NCBI GenBank assembly: GCA_964035575.1
Contig: OZ037863.1
Span: forward strand, 784,001 to 848,000
Reading direction: 5' to 3'
DNA from: Rhynchopus sp. YZ270_cl-10
Taxonomy: Eukaryota; Euglenozoa; Diplonemea; Diplonemida; Diplonemidae
Length of the DNA stretch: 64,000 bases
Shown: piece by piece, positions 43,353-53,616 of the stretch
Position numbering within the stretch: position 1 is the stretch's first letter
Layout: the number at the start of each line of letters is the position of its first letter
Program-made: the position numbers and the translations under genes
The notes under the pieces: model-generated
What the model was told of the DNA's origin: nothing
Databases searched by the model: none
Seen by the model: only the letters and a program-made list of their open reading frames with translations

Positions 43353-43839
43353 CCGTCTTTTGAAAAAATATGGACCAGAAATAACATGGACCAGAATAAT
43401 GATGGACCAGAACAATTATGGACCTTTTGGGATTTTTTTTTTTAATGGACCTATTTTTCTGGTCCGACATATGTGTGGGGTTTTTTTGTACTTGTCCAGA
43501 ATTTTGACAGGGAGTCGCGCGCGCGAAGCGCGTGCGACGACCGCTTGTGTGGGGAGAAAGCTCGGAATGGGTCTACCGGGCCCACAGATAAGCCGAGATG
43601 CCCCGCCAACGTGCGGTACCGAAAGCTCGGAATGGGTCTACCGGGCCACATATGAGCCGAGATGCCCCGCCAACGTGCAGTACCGAAAGCTCGGAATGGG
43701 TCTGAAAATGGACAAGTTCAAAAAAAAAGGCCTAACACAGATGGACCAGAAATAACATGGACCAGAACAATTATGGACTTTTTGGGATTTTTTTTTTTTA
43801 TGGACCTATTTTTCTGGTCCATAATTTTTCAAAAGACGG
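43353..43839. mobile_element. Mariner-like MITE with CCGT ends
   Basis: The ends CCGTCTTTTGAAAAA are inverted and flanked by TA (43351-43352 and 43840-43841). Subterminal TATGGACCAGAA units repeat several times. The middle has a tandem pair around AAAGCTCGGAATGGGTCTAC and a GCGCGCGAAGCGCG hairpin near 43512. No ORF of interest. Confidence 0.8.
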
Positions 43840-43930
43840 TAGGTGGTTCAGTGATTCCACAGAACCGACACCATTAATGTGTCTCAACCAAAACCAAATC
43901 AATTAAAAAAGAGAGATTTTTTTGAAGTAA

Positions 43931-44783
43931 GGGCAGAACAACTTTTTATTTTGGTTCTCGTTATTTGGGGATCCCAAATCGTGCGCGCGTGCGCAAATAA
44001 TATGTTCTTTCACTGAAAATAAGTTTTTGAAAACTTGGTTGTATTAGTGTAGCCACCCTAGAGTGTGCTCCACTATGGGGTGGCTACACGCTAAAGTTTC
44101 GCTAAAGTTTTTTTTTGACGAAGTAGTTGTAAGGAACAATGAGGGGTTGGCAGGCCTGAGGGGTTGGGTTGGTTACAGGGATTAAATTTTCACGACTTTT
44201 CTTCGGTACAGTTTTGCACATGCTTTTTCGGGGCCCATCTCTAAAAGGGTCACACAGGGTATACCTAACTCAGTAGTCCCCTGGCCCCGGCCCCGTCCGG
44301 ATGCTGAAAACATGAAAGTGCTCGAAAACACCGGCATTTGCATTTCCGGAATCCGTCCGTTGTGTGATGGGGTCAATTTGCCGAAATGGACAAGTTCTTG
44401 GTTTTGGTCAAAATCCATGCAAAGAGGGCCAAGTAAATACCACAACCCAGATTTTCTCACCCTGATGCTGAAAACATGAAAATGCCCGAAAACACCGGCA
44501 TTTGCATTTCCGGAATCCGCCCGTTCTGTGGTGGGGGATATACAGAAAAATGGACACAATTTCAGTGACTAAAATTTTCACAAAATATGAACCCATACCC
44601 AAATGGGTAAAGGCAGCCAAACTTCTTGAGCTTACTTGGCTTACGGTCGTCATCCCCTTGTACTCTACAGTACCCCGTCCCCCTTGTGCTGGAAAACTTA
44701 TTCTCCAAAAACTTATTTTTCCCCCAAATCTCAAAAAAAGGTGCGCGCGCAAACGAGAACCAAAATATAAAGTTGATCTGCCC
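43931..44783. mobile_element. PIF/Harbinger-like element carrying other repeats
   Basis: The ends GGGCAGAACAACTTTTTATT and (complement) GGGCAGATCAACTTTATATT are inverted and flanked by TAA (43928-43930 and 44784-44786). Inside are a minus-strand family E copy (44026-44074) and two GTGGTGGGG units (44290-44580). The 3-bp TWA target fits PIF/Harbinger. Confidence 0.72.
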
Positions 44784-44825
44784 TAAGGAAAGAAAACACT
44801 TTCAACTCCCCTCTCTTTTTGCTTT

Positions 44826-45047
44826 TTGCTTTTTGTTGATGGCCGTTGCGATATGTACCAGGGTAATTTATATTGTTTTTGTTCTGTTTTGCCAGGAGGT
44901 GATCCACCAGGCAGAGTACCCTGTTTGCCGTCTCTTGATCCCGTAAATGGAGTAGAGTTCGGCAGTTCTGGTGACCTGCCCTATTCATGGTCTGAGCTTC
45001 TCAAGAAAACACAGAAACAAGATGAAAAGAAAACCCGAGCGATGTAG
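44826..45047 (+). CDS. Short ORF, possible exon
   Basis: The 73-codon frame ends SELLKKTQKQDEKKTRAM. A T-rich stretch ending TTTTGCCAG at about 44896 could be a splice acceptor, leaving an exon that begins GDPPGRVPCLPSLDPVNG. Its partner exon is not found. It may be a chance ORF. Confidence 0.25.
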   Translation: MLFVDGRCDMYQGNLYCFCSVLPGGDPPGRVPCLPSLDPVNGVEFGSSGDLPYSWSELLKKTQKQDEKKTRAM

Positions 45048-45060
45048 TGCCTCGCACAAC

Positions 45061-45426
45061 ATCAGCTCGTATATGGGTCTGAACGCTTCCACCCCTTCGC
45101 TTCCCTTCCCTTGCCTTTTCCCTTTCTCTTTCCCTTCCCACCTGAGTCCTTCAAAGACTTGCCCCTTTTTGTTGTGTCATTCTACTACGGGTTTGTGTCG
45201 GACACATATCATTTTGGTTATCAAAGCACAGACTGGCGTGGTCGTAGGTGGCACAGTGCACCGATTAGACTAAAAACTTGGCCGGGGCTAATCTTTGACA
45301 CCCCCTTTTTACCCTACACTCTATAAAGACTTTATAAAATACACATAAACAGCAGGGGGCACACAAAACCACCGACGCCCCCCCACCCACCACCCTCCTT
45401 TTGATGTTGTGTGTTCCCTGAGGCAA
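45061..45426 (+). promoter_or_regulatory. 5' region shared with the surface-protein genes
   Basis: 45090-45250 matches 26485-26645 and 33640-33800 (upstream of surface-protein copies 3 and 4), including CCTGAGTCCTTCAAAGACTT and the following GTCGGACACAT. The same block is found inside copy 1 (about 1620-1720). The downstream gene probably shares its promoter or leader with that family. Confidence 0.5.
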
Positions 45427-46119
45427 ATGGCAAGCAGCCCAGTTGCGACACTCGCCTCACAGTACCTGCAAAGCCTTGCTGGACTGTGCACTGAAGAGGC
45501 AGCAGAGTGGGATGGGGTGTGTGCTGTCTCCCCACACCCTCTCGCTGTGCACACGACACACCTTTGGAGCCTGCTTCATGCTGAGGTGCTCCGCCATGAG
45601 ACCACAGCACGGCGTCAGATCCACAAAGACCTGCGACTCTCTTGCGCAAACCTGCGGTTCTTTGCTGGGGGCCTGCACTGTAAAATGAAAACCACTGTGC
45701 AGAAGAAGACCGTTGTTGTGGTAGCGCCGGTCGGGCATGTTAAAAGGTTTGGTGGTGCGCGTCCGCATGTAACAGAGAAGCAGCGTCGGCGAAACGAGGT
45801 GGCGAAGGTGCGTGAGTGTGTGGCACGTCTGCAAGATGAGTGTGTGCTGCACAACATGCAGGAGGCTCCTGTAAGTATGGAGCAGTGTGTGCGTGAGGTT
45901 CCTTCAGGAAGCGTTATGGGTCTGGCCCTGCGGCAACATCTGTCTGCATGTGCTCCGTCAGTCCTCTGTAGGGTGCAAAAAATGGCTGCTGTTCACTCCA
46001 TCGCGCCCACAGCAGGGCCGGCCCCGTTGTGTTATATCATTGCGTACACAAAGGTCATTCTCAAAGCCTCCTCTCGGCAGGTAGCCCTCAGACAGGTTTA
46101 CGTAGTGGTGCATAACTAG
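45427..46119 (+). CDS. Unknown protein, 230 aa
   Basis: The start is the first ATG of the frame (MASSPVATLASQYLQS); an upstream in-frame GTG is less likely. The protein is basic, with the stretch VTEKQRRRNEVAKVRECVAR that may be helical; there is no signal peptide or membrane span. The N-terminal part (LASQYLQSLAGL...GVCAVS) resembles a conceptual translation of the leader before the surface-protein genes (TSQHLCSLAGL...GLCAIS), so the two loci share ancestry beyond the promoter. A GTAAGT at 45872 could act as a donor, but the uninterrupted frame needs no intron. No family recognised. Confidence 0.55.
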   Translation: MASSPVATLASQYLQSLAGLCTEEAAEWDGVCAVSPHPLAVHTTHLWSLLHAEVLRHETTARRQIHKDLRLSCANLRFFAGGLHCKMKTTVQKKTVVVVAPVGHVKRFGGARPHVTEKQRRRNEVAKVRECVARLQDECVLHNMQEAPVSMEQCVREVPSGSVMGLALRQHLSACAPSVLCRVQKMAAVHSIAPTAGPAPLCYIIAYTKVILKASSRQVALRQVYVVVHN

Positions 46120-46836
46120 AAATGGGAGGGAGGGGGAAAAAATGAATATTGAGAGGCAGTTTTATGTGTTTTATCCTTTTAGTACAACAGCCTGCGCGTT
46201 TTGCTACAGATCCGAGGGGGCTTTGTATTTCAAGTCAAAACAACATTTTTTTTTTTGGCATTATTGCTCCTAATATGTGTGAGATGTGAACTTATTTTGT
46301 ACCGTATTCGTACAAAATTATCCGTAAAGGTTGAACTTCCAGAAAAATCCTGAAAAGGTCGAACATTTGTTACAGTCGAACATTAGTACGGTCGATAATT
46401 TGTACGAATGCGGCATCTCTTTGTTGCACTTTCACAACTTCTTTTTCTTCTCTGTTCGAACCAAACCCTATAAAAGTTTATAACGAAAAAGTATTCAGTA
46501 GTTTTTGTTATTCATTTATGGTGACTAAGCATGACGCCTCGGTTCATCTTATTAGCCTCTTCTTTTGTGACATATATCCTGATATTTATTTAGCTGCGTC
46601 AGCTCCAAAAAAGCGACACAATTTTTGTATCTCCCACGGGGGGGTTTTTTTTTTTCTTTTTTTTTTTTAGTTTTCCAAAGCGTCCTCCTTCTATTTGCTC
46701 TCTTTTAAGGATCCTGTGAAGAAAAACCGTGGTTATTATCTGATAGTAGTCTATAATCAAACAATTTTTTTTTTTTTTTTAGTTTTCCCTTCTCCCTCTC
46801 CTCTCTTTTCCTAACCCTTCCCATGCAGGAAAACAA
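46120..46836. other. Spacer with short repeats
   Basis: It holds a family C repeat (46211-46237), a small TA-type MITE (46302-46413), a family A repeat (46520-46562) and poly-T stretches. No gene. Confidence 0.5.
46302..46413. mobile_element. 112-bp MITE with CCGTATTCG ends
   Basis: CCGTATTCGTACAAAATTAT on the left is inverted on the right as GATAATTTGTACGAATGCGG, with TA before the left end. Further GTTGAAC/GTCGAAC units lie inside. The CCGT start resembles the elements at 43353 and 53617. Confidence 0.65.
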
Positions 46837-46899
46837 TAGTGGAGCACACTCTAGGGTGGCTACACTAATACAACCAAGTTTTCAAAAAAAAAAAAAAAA

Positions 46900-48261
46900 A
46901 TGTCAGAAACACTAGAGTTAATGGTGAATCTTGAGGGCGACATGCAGTGTGTATTATGCCCCGAGGACGGGACCATGCGTACTTTGAAGGACGCTGTTGC
47001 TGAGGTTTTTAGGTTGGATGTGGAGTGTTTTGAGGTTACTGCGAGTGGTGTGTGTGTGTCAACGGACTTGACGATTCCTCTGTGTGAGTTGCAATACGGG
47101 TTGTTGGAGGTTTGTTTGTCTGATATTGCTGTGGCACGCAAGGAGCTGGCGGCGTTGGACATCCACCCAGACAACTATGTCTCTGCCGCCTTCCAGGCTT
47201 GCACGCTTTGCGCGCAAAGCGCACCTTCCCCCTCCTCCCCCTCCCCCTCCCCCGATGAACCGCGCAGCATCCTTCGCCACCTTCTGCAATGCTGTCCGGA
47301 CGTCTTTTTTGCTTCAGGTGCCCATGGAAGGACGCCGTTCTCGCTTCTTGCTGGCTGCGGCGAAACGGAGTTGGTTTGCGAAGTGCTTTCTGCGGCAGAT
47401 GAATCAACGCAACGCAGACTTCTGAACACACAGGATTTAACACAAAGCGCGCCGGTCAACCATGCGGTCGCAGCAGGGCATTTGGAGACGTTGAAGGTTC
47501 TGAAGGAGGCAGGCGCTGTCATGGAGTGGGGTGATATGAACGGCTGCACCCTGGTGCACCGTGCGGTTGAACACGGCCAGGTTGCGGTGTTGCAGCAGCT
47601 CATAGAATGGGACCTCCCGCTTACCACACCAGACAACTTCCGGGCACGACCAGTTCATTACAGCAATAGCTGTGCCGTAGGAAGAGGGGCAGAGGTGTTG
47701 GAGTGTCTCTACAACGCGGTCCTGCAGGAGTTTGGCGAGGAGCAGGCACAGCGGCTCTGGCAGGTCCGTGACGGACAGGGTTTTACAGTGTTGCAGCAAG
47801 CTGCTCGGTCGCAACAAGGAGACATTGCGCACTTTGCGTTAACCCATGGTGCAGATCCACTGAACCGAGGAGGGTCTGTGCTCTACCCCATCCATGAGGC
47901 TGCGTATACAGGAAACGTGGCGGTGCTTGAACATTTGCTTGCATTTGGGGTTAATGTAGAATGTCGTGATACAGATGACCGAACTGCCCTGCATTGGGCA
48001 GTGCTGAACGCCATCGAACAGCATGTAGACCCGGTGGGTCCTGACCTGGGGACGATAAGGTTCCTTCTTGCGCGCGGTGCTAGCACTGACAGTGCGGATT
48101 CTGACGGCATCACGCCACGTCAACTAGCAGAGAAGCGAAAAGGGGAGAATACCTACGCAACGATGGTCGTAGAGTTCTTTGACGTTGTGGCGGAAGGGCT
48201 GAGACGACATGAGGGAGGGGAAGGGGGAGGAGGAGGAGGAGGAGAAGGAGAAGGTCGGTAG
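46900..48261 (+). CDS. Ankyrin-repeat protein with ubiquitin-like N terminus, 453 aa
   Basis: Residues about 5-75 (LMVNLEGDMQCVLCPEDGTM to YGLLEVCLS) follow the spacing of a ubiquitin-like fold, though without its C-terminal glycines. A Ser/Pro linker comes next, then about six ankyrin units between residues 140 and 400 with typical cores (NHAVAAGHLETLKVLKEAGA, TLVHRAVEHGQVAVLQQLI, YPIHEAAYTGNVAVLEHLL, TALHWAV). The C terminus is a Gly/Glu run. Ankyrin proteins bind other proteins; the partner is unknown. Single exon. A family E repeat with an A run of 17 ends directly at the start codon, so the 5' leader may contain or be made of that insertion. Confidence 0.85.
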   Translation: MSETLELMVNLEGDMQCVLCPEDGTMRTLKDAVAEVFRLDVECFEVTASGVCVSTDLTIPLCELQYGLLEVCLSDIAVARKELAALDIHPDNYVSAAFQACTLCAQSAPSPSSPSPSPDEPRSILRHLLQCCPDVFFASGAHGRTPFSLLAGCGETELVCEVLSAADESTQRRLLNTQDLTQSAPVNHAVAAGHLETLKVLKEAGAVMEWGDMNGCTLVHRAVEHGQVAVLQQLIEWDLPLTTPDNFRARPVHYSNSCAVGRGAEVLECLYNAVLQEFGEEQAQRLWQVRDGQGFTVLQQAARSQQGDIAHFALTHGADPLNRGGSVLYPIHEAAYTGNVAVLEHLLAFGVNVECRDTDDRTALHWAVLNAIEQHVDPVGPDLGTIRFLLARGASTDSADSDGITPRQLAEKRKGENTYATMVVEFFDVVAEGLRRHEGGEGGGGGGGEGEGR

Positions 48262-48901
48262 ACTGGTTTTGAGTGGAGGGAGGAAGAAGGAAAGGATAAG
48301 TAGGAGAGACAGTGGTGGGGTTTTGTGACAAGGGGAGGGTTTTGTGTTATATGTTTTTTTTTTTTTGTGGAAAAGGTGATTTATTGTTGCGTTTTTTTGT
48401 TTCCAGCATGTCTTGCCAGTTATAGAAAAAAAAGCAGAATAGGTCTCATATGTCTAGCCATAGTATGACAGTAACAAAACGAATGCGTTTCTCCCCCCTT
48501 TTTATAAGCATTGACAAGAGGAACAGGAAATATGACGAAAGGGGGTGGTTTTTTTCCCCCCCTCTGTTTTCTTTTTCATTTACCTCGTATCCTGAAGTCA
48601 GATTCTATTTTGCATAATTCCGGGTCCCCTTCCCCTTCCCTTCCTCCTCTCTCCACCCACATACCCTCAGACGGCCCGTACATACGCGCCTCCACGCAAA
48701 CTTTACACCACCTTTGTACTTTGCGTATATTATACCCCTACCCTTTCCCTCTCTTTCCTCTCAATTCTGTACCTTTCTTCGTCTTTCTCGCATTTATTCT
48801 TTTTTCTTCTATTTTTTTTGAGCTGTGCACATTGAAACATATCCTTCGGGAGTGCCCAAAAAGAAGGGAAGCACAGCTGATCTTTGACAACACACCTGAT
48901 A
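48262..48901. other. Spacer between ankyrin and PH genes
   Basis: It is T/C-rich sequence. A short open piece near 48823-48909 reads HILRECPKRREAQ, like the zinc-knuckle end of a LINE reverse transcriptase, but it is too short to call. Confidence 0.4.
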
Positions 48902-50460
48902 ATGAGGAGTAATAGAGTGCTCGACTCAGGGCTATCTGGACCACCTGGAGCTGGGCATGAGTCAGATGAAGGTGACACGGAGACAGGTGATGAGTTTACA
49001 AACCAGCACACCATCTCCTCAGCCCCGGTGCCTGCTCCGCGACGGTCTTCTGCTCAGGTATTGTTGCATCCCATAAAATCCCCTAAAACTTTTTGCTGGT
49101 GTGGTCGCACAGTACAGTGTAAAGACTTAAAGACCTGCGCCTCGATCACGCCATTTGTTAACGTCTTGCTAAGGCTATGTATTCTGCCCTTTTCACACCC
49201 ATTTTTCTACAGACACCATATGACAGCCTGGAGTGCGAGCACAACAGAAAGCGTGCCGAGAAGACGTTCGCTTCGATGTACAAGGCACATGCGGGGCTGG
49301 ACACGTCGGTCTCTGTCCAGGTAGCGCACGGCTCCACGACGTGGGACGCAGATGTGACACGGTATATGGAGCATTCCGCGATCCTGTCTGCAGTCAATGA
49401 GAAGACACTGCAGTTTCTGCGCGACAAGATGAAGCGCAAGGTCTGGGAAGACGCGAACATCACCCGCATCATCGTGACATTTGAGCAGCGTCCCAACAAA
49501 CGCGACCTCCTTGTTTGCCCCGAGAACAGCCTCTGCCACGTCCTCCGCGAGAAGGACACTGTCACCTTCAAATTCTTCCGCCGTGCCGTCGACCGCAACG
49601 AAGAGCTCAACCTGCACGATGCCCTTGAATTTGGCATGTCCATGCAGGAGGTCATCACAGGGAAGTGCTATCATAAGTCGGGATGGGTGTTGGGGTTTAA
49701 CTCTCTGGGACTACCGGAATACCCACCGGTGAAGCAGTGGTTTCAATGCAGGTTACATTGTATTTACTTCTATCCACATCAGGTAGAGGGGTGGAGCTGG
49801 CGAGGTGGGAGCCCTGCAGATGACTTCCCGGTGTGCCATGACGAATCGATGTCGTTGGCGCAGAAGCAGGAGTACACACGAGAGCGGTTCTACACGCTTC
49901 CTGGGGTGCAGAGTGGGTTTGCGGAGGCCCTCCCGCAGCTGCCGAACCTGCCTGTGGAGATGACGCCGGGTGGTGATATCGCGGAGTTCATCCCGCAGGT
50001 GCAGGCTGCTGCTCCGGATGCTGCGATGGTGCAATCTAATGGGGAAAAGAAGCGGCCCCACAAACACCTCGCACCGCATGGGCGCATCCAGCTCGCCGGT
50101 GCAAAGGTGTGCTCTCGAGGAGCCGCCCTCATCCTCAGCAACGCAGAAGTACTCCAGTTCTGGGACGCAGGAGACTACAAAACAACATATGAGGTGCAAG
50201 GCAAACGAAAATTCATCCTCGAATGTGAAAGTGAAGAGCAAGCAAAGTCATGGGTATGAACATTTTTTCCCCCATGCGCAACACTCCGGGTTCGATAACC
50301 CGCGGAGTGTCAGTGCCTGCGTCCCAGAGGCGTTTGCCCTATCAACTTCACTTTTTTCCTCCCCATCAACTTTACCATTTTTTTTCCACAGGCCGAAACA
50401 CTGATCTTTGGTGGCGCCACCCGAGGGGGCGAAGGAAGTGGGTGCTGTATCCTCATGTAA
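48902..50460 (+). CDS. PH-domain protein with C-terminal CaaX box (3 exons, 421 aa)
   Basis: Exons: 48902-49057, 49213-50253 and 50392-50460; introns start GTATTG and GTATGA and end CTACAG and CCACAG, and both joins keep frame. The N-terminal exon is Ser/Pro/acidic. Residues about 55-270 form an unrecognised globular part (for example HGSTTWDADVTRYMEHSAIL). Residues about 340-405 look like a pleckstrin-homology domain: HGRIQLAGAKVCS, then TYEVQGKRKFILECESEEQA and the invariant Trp of KSWAETL; the last strand/helix is completed only after splicing. The final residues GCCILM end in CILM, a CaaX box (X = Met favours farnesylation) with a second Cys for palmitoylation. Likely membrane-associated signalling or trafficking protein; PH lipid specificity is unknown. 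Confidence 0.82.
50275..50353 (+). repeat. LINE 3'-end fragment inside a PH-gene intron
   Basis: GCGCAACACTCCGG through TATCAACTTCACTT repeats 40745-40822 almost exactly, including the last codons and stop of the RT ORF. It fills about half of the 138-nt intron 50254-50391. Splice sites lie outside it. Confidence 0.8.
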
Positions 50461-51188
50461 GCAACCGGGGGAGTAAGGGGGTAGGGGGAGGCAACGGGGT
50501 TTGAGCATTTGATTGAGCCGAGTGGTGGGGTTGTGTGCACTGTACCTATGACTCTAAGTTCTTCCGTATGTCGAAGCCGGGTGGGGGGGAGGTCCAGCAC
50601 CAATGCACAGCCTGGGGTCTAACAAAATAATGGCGGAAAACCTAAAGACCCAGAGGGCCAGACCAATAAATTGGCAGGTGCCGTCTCCCCATCATTGGAT
50701 AAGTAAAGCGACGATAAGAGTAGTGGTATTTCATTGTTGAAGCCTCCCACCTATAACTACTTTAGGAAAAAAAAAAGGGAAAAATTAAATCGGAGCTGGC
50801 TGGTTCCGCATCCTCTCTGTGTGATACTGTAATCCGCAGAGAGGCTCTACTGAGACCAAAACACGGTTCATATTATAACGATTTTTTTGAGGTGACTGCA
50901 AAAAACAGAGGCAGTTTATTTTTTTCTAAATTCTTTTTGTAAACCTCGAAATGGATTGTAGGACTGCATGGTTGGGGGGGTCCAACCCGAGCTCATTTAC
51001 CAAGCGGGCTGTTGCATTTCAAATCACCTTTCTCCCCACTATCCGGCACTGTGGTGTGACTGTATTTTTTTTGGAGATGTGTACATGAAGTGCACATCTT
51101 AAGGTAGCTTCCCTTGGTTAGTTTTATGGTTTTGGACAGAGAGCTGTCTCTCTCTCTCTCTCTCGTTTATTTTTCTCTTCTTGTTTAA

Positions 51189-51221
51189 GGTGACTAAGCA
51201 CGAGAGGCTTAGGGTCATCTT
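51189..51221 (+). repeat. Family A short hairpin repeat
   Basis: The unit GGTGACTAAGCACGAGAGGC, then TTAGGGTCATC, folds with TAAGC against GCTTA and GAC against GTC. Other copies: 46520-46562, 57237-57270 (pairing kept through G-T pairs) and 60572-60610, where GTGACTAAG runs into the stop codon of a gene. Confidence 0.6.
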
Positions 51222-51291
51222 ATAAACTTTTCTTTTTATTCAGTGTGCACGAGGGTCATATCATTCAAAGTACTTATTCTCTTTCTATATA

Positions 51292-51632
51292 AAGGGGCCC
51301 CCCGAATAAGTTCCCCCCCAAATAATAGGTATTTTCCCAAATAACTTCTTTTTTTTCCAGATTTTAGGTGCCGAAAAAGTTACCGAATAACTTCGCCCCC
51401 TCCCACTTCCTTTTTTATTTTTCAAAATTTCCCCCAAACTGATAGGGTACTGTGTATTTTTTTTTTTGCGGAGCAAAAAAAAGCAATATATAATGGCGCC
51501 GCAGGCGAAAAAAATTTATGGTACGGTGTTTGCCCAAATAACTTCCCCCCCAAATAACTTCGATTCCAAATAACTTCTTTTATTCTTCGAGCAAACACCC
51601 CCCAAATAAAGAACTTATTCGGGGGGCCCCTT
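51292..51632. mobile_element. TA-flanked MITE with AAGGGGCCCC ends
   Basis: The ends AAGGGGCCCCCCGAATAAGT are inverted and flanked by TA (51290-51291 and 51633-51634). The interior contains several CCCAAATAACTTC units and an insertion-like block with GGCGCCGCAGGCG and GCGGAGCAAAAA hairpins. Non-coding. Confidence 0.78.
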
Positions 51633-52233
51633 TATTTCCCACCCCATTCCCATCGCGACTGCATCCGCAGAGGTGTTTGCACTGTGCATATTTCAAGAAA
51701 TTTTTGAGTACAGACCTTTGGTGCAGACACCCGAGGTATCCACTAAGCACACCCCCCCTTTTCATTGAGATACTATCAGAGGGGGCTTTGTATTTCAACT
51801 CTACTTTCATTCGTTCTAGCAACCTTAGTGTGTGAACTATTTCTTTTCTTTGTTTTTTTTAGGGGTAAAAAAAAAAACATTAGAGTCTCAAGCCTTAATT
51901 AGGCTTCTTAACTATTTTCGTTTGACTCAACCAGCTTTTTTCTTATCCGCTTTTTTGATTTCTCTTTATTTATTTTTTGTTCCGACTCACGCGAACTTCG
52001 CTGAAGCACGGTTTTTTCATTTTCCCTATTTTCTTCTTCTTTGTAATCTGTGTACATGGCACCCCCTCTTTTTTTTAGGTACACTGTCAACGTGAGGGCT
52101 TTGTATTTCAAGTCAATTTTTTTTTTGCGCCGACTGACAAGCGGTTGTGTGTACCGCCCCTCCCGTTCACACTATGGTACGGGAAAGGTCATTAGGGTTC
52201 CTTTTGCACCTTTCTGTTGCTGGCTGCGGGGTA

Positions 52234-52291
52234 ATGCTTTCATCCATGGCTGGCATCGTACGTCAGTCAGTTAAGGTGGCTGCATCAATAC
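52234..52291 (+). repeat. Family B short repeat
   Basis: ATGCTTTCATCC, GGCTGGCATCGTAC and GGTGGCTGCATCAATA are the kept words. Other copies: 54591-54648 and 57306-57350. The last word resembles GGTGGCTACACTAATACA of family E, so the two families may be related. Confidence 0.6.
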
Positions 52292-52632
52292 GTACTTCTC
52301 TTTGTTGTGCAGTACCAGCCACTCAGCCAAAGCCCCTCCCTCGAGTTTCAATGCTTGCCAGAGGGCCATACGACACACCCTATTCTTCTATTGCCCCATC
52401 CCGCATCTAGATACAAAAACCCTGTATTTCCCCCCCTTTGTCAGAACCACTATTGTTGCCTTTTTTTCCAGCATATTTTGAACAGAATATGGTGTTTCCC
52501 CCCCCTGGTTCAGCGACGCGTCACGACCTGTCGGTGACCTGTCGGCGACCTGTCAATATCAGGGGGTGTTTTGAGTCCCTGTGTCAGCGACCTGCATTGT
52601 AGGGGAGGTGCCTGCATCAATAACTATTCTGT

Positions 52633-52666
<34 letters not shown>

Positions 52667-52875
52667 AAGTGTTCTTCAGGGTGTTTCCTAATTTGCTTCC
52701 GCTTCCGGGTTTTTGGAAAAAATTGGCCAGGGAAAAAATTTGCGGGAAAAAATTAGGGACGTATTTAAAGTGCTTATGTTTTGGTATTTTCCCGAAAGAA
52801 GTATGTTCGCTGTTCTGGATCGCTCCAATCATTCAAATAAAGCAGTTTTCGGGAATTTTTATTTTCACCGATGTT

Positions 52876-53230
52876 GGGTACCGTGCGCCTGCGGCGCTGC
52901 CTGTTCCTACCAGTTTCTACAGGCAAACACTTGGCCCCCTTTACCTTACACTGACGGGTTTTGACCAAAACCAAGAACTTGTCCATTTCGTCAAATTGAC
53001 CCCACCACAGAACGGACGGATTCCGGAAATGCAAATGCCGGTGTTTTCGGGCATTTTCATGTTTTCAGGATCAGGGAGAGAAAATCTGGGTTGTGGGATT
53101 TACCTGGCCCTTTTCCTTACACTCATTTTGACCAACACCAAGAACTTGGCCATTTCGGCAAATTGACCCCACCACAGCGCGGACGGATTCCGGAAATGCC
53201 ATTCGCGGTGTGTTTTGGGCCTGAAAACCT
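52876..53230 (+). repeat. Dispersed GTGGTGGGG repeat, two units
   Basis: It is a close match to 41489-41830: GCGCCTGCGGCGC hairpin, then two units with TTGACCCCACCACAG. It shows that the hairpin and these units move or duplicate together. Confidence 0.65.
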
Positions 53231-53616
53231 ACTGTTTCTTCAGGGAAAAAATTTGCTTCCGGATGTCGAAATTTTCCGGAAAAGTTCCGAAATTAGGAAA
53301 CACCCTGGTGTTCTTTCTCTGGGGTTCGGTAACCCGCGGAGAATCAGTGCACTGCGTCCGCTGATGAACGGAGAGGCGTTTTTTAGACTTTCAACTTCTC
53401 TTTTCTTTTTCTTCTTCCTGTGTGAGTTTATTTTCCTCCCCCCTTCCATACGAGCTGTGTCTTATAATACTATAGTGAGGCGACTCATCTTGTTCAAATT
53501 TTCTTCTTTTTTTCTTAGGTGAAAAACATCAACGTGCACACACAAAAAGAAGGGACCATTTTTTTTGTTGATCCCTATACTATGCTTTCAATTCATTTGA
53601 ATGTATTATGGTATTA

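Noticed and set aside
48823-48909. LINE zinc-knuckle fragment (HILRECPKR)
   Set aside because: Too short, with only one plausible motif and no flanking RT sequence; possibly part of the leader of the next gene.
53355-53400. Hammerhead-type ribozyme suggested by CTGATGA near 53370
   Set aside because: The GAAA core and a third stem with a cleavage triplet are not found at the needed positions.
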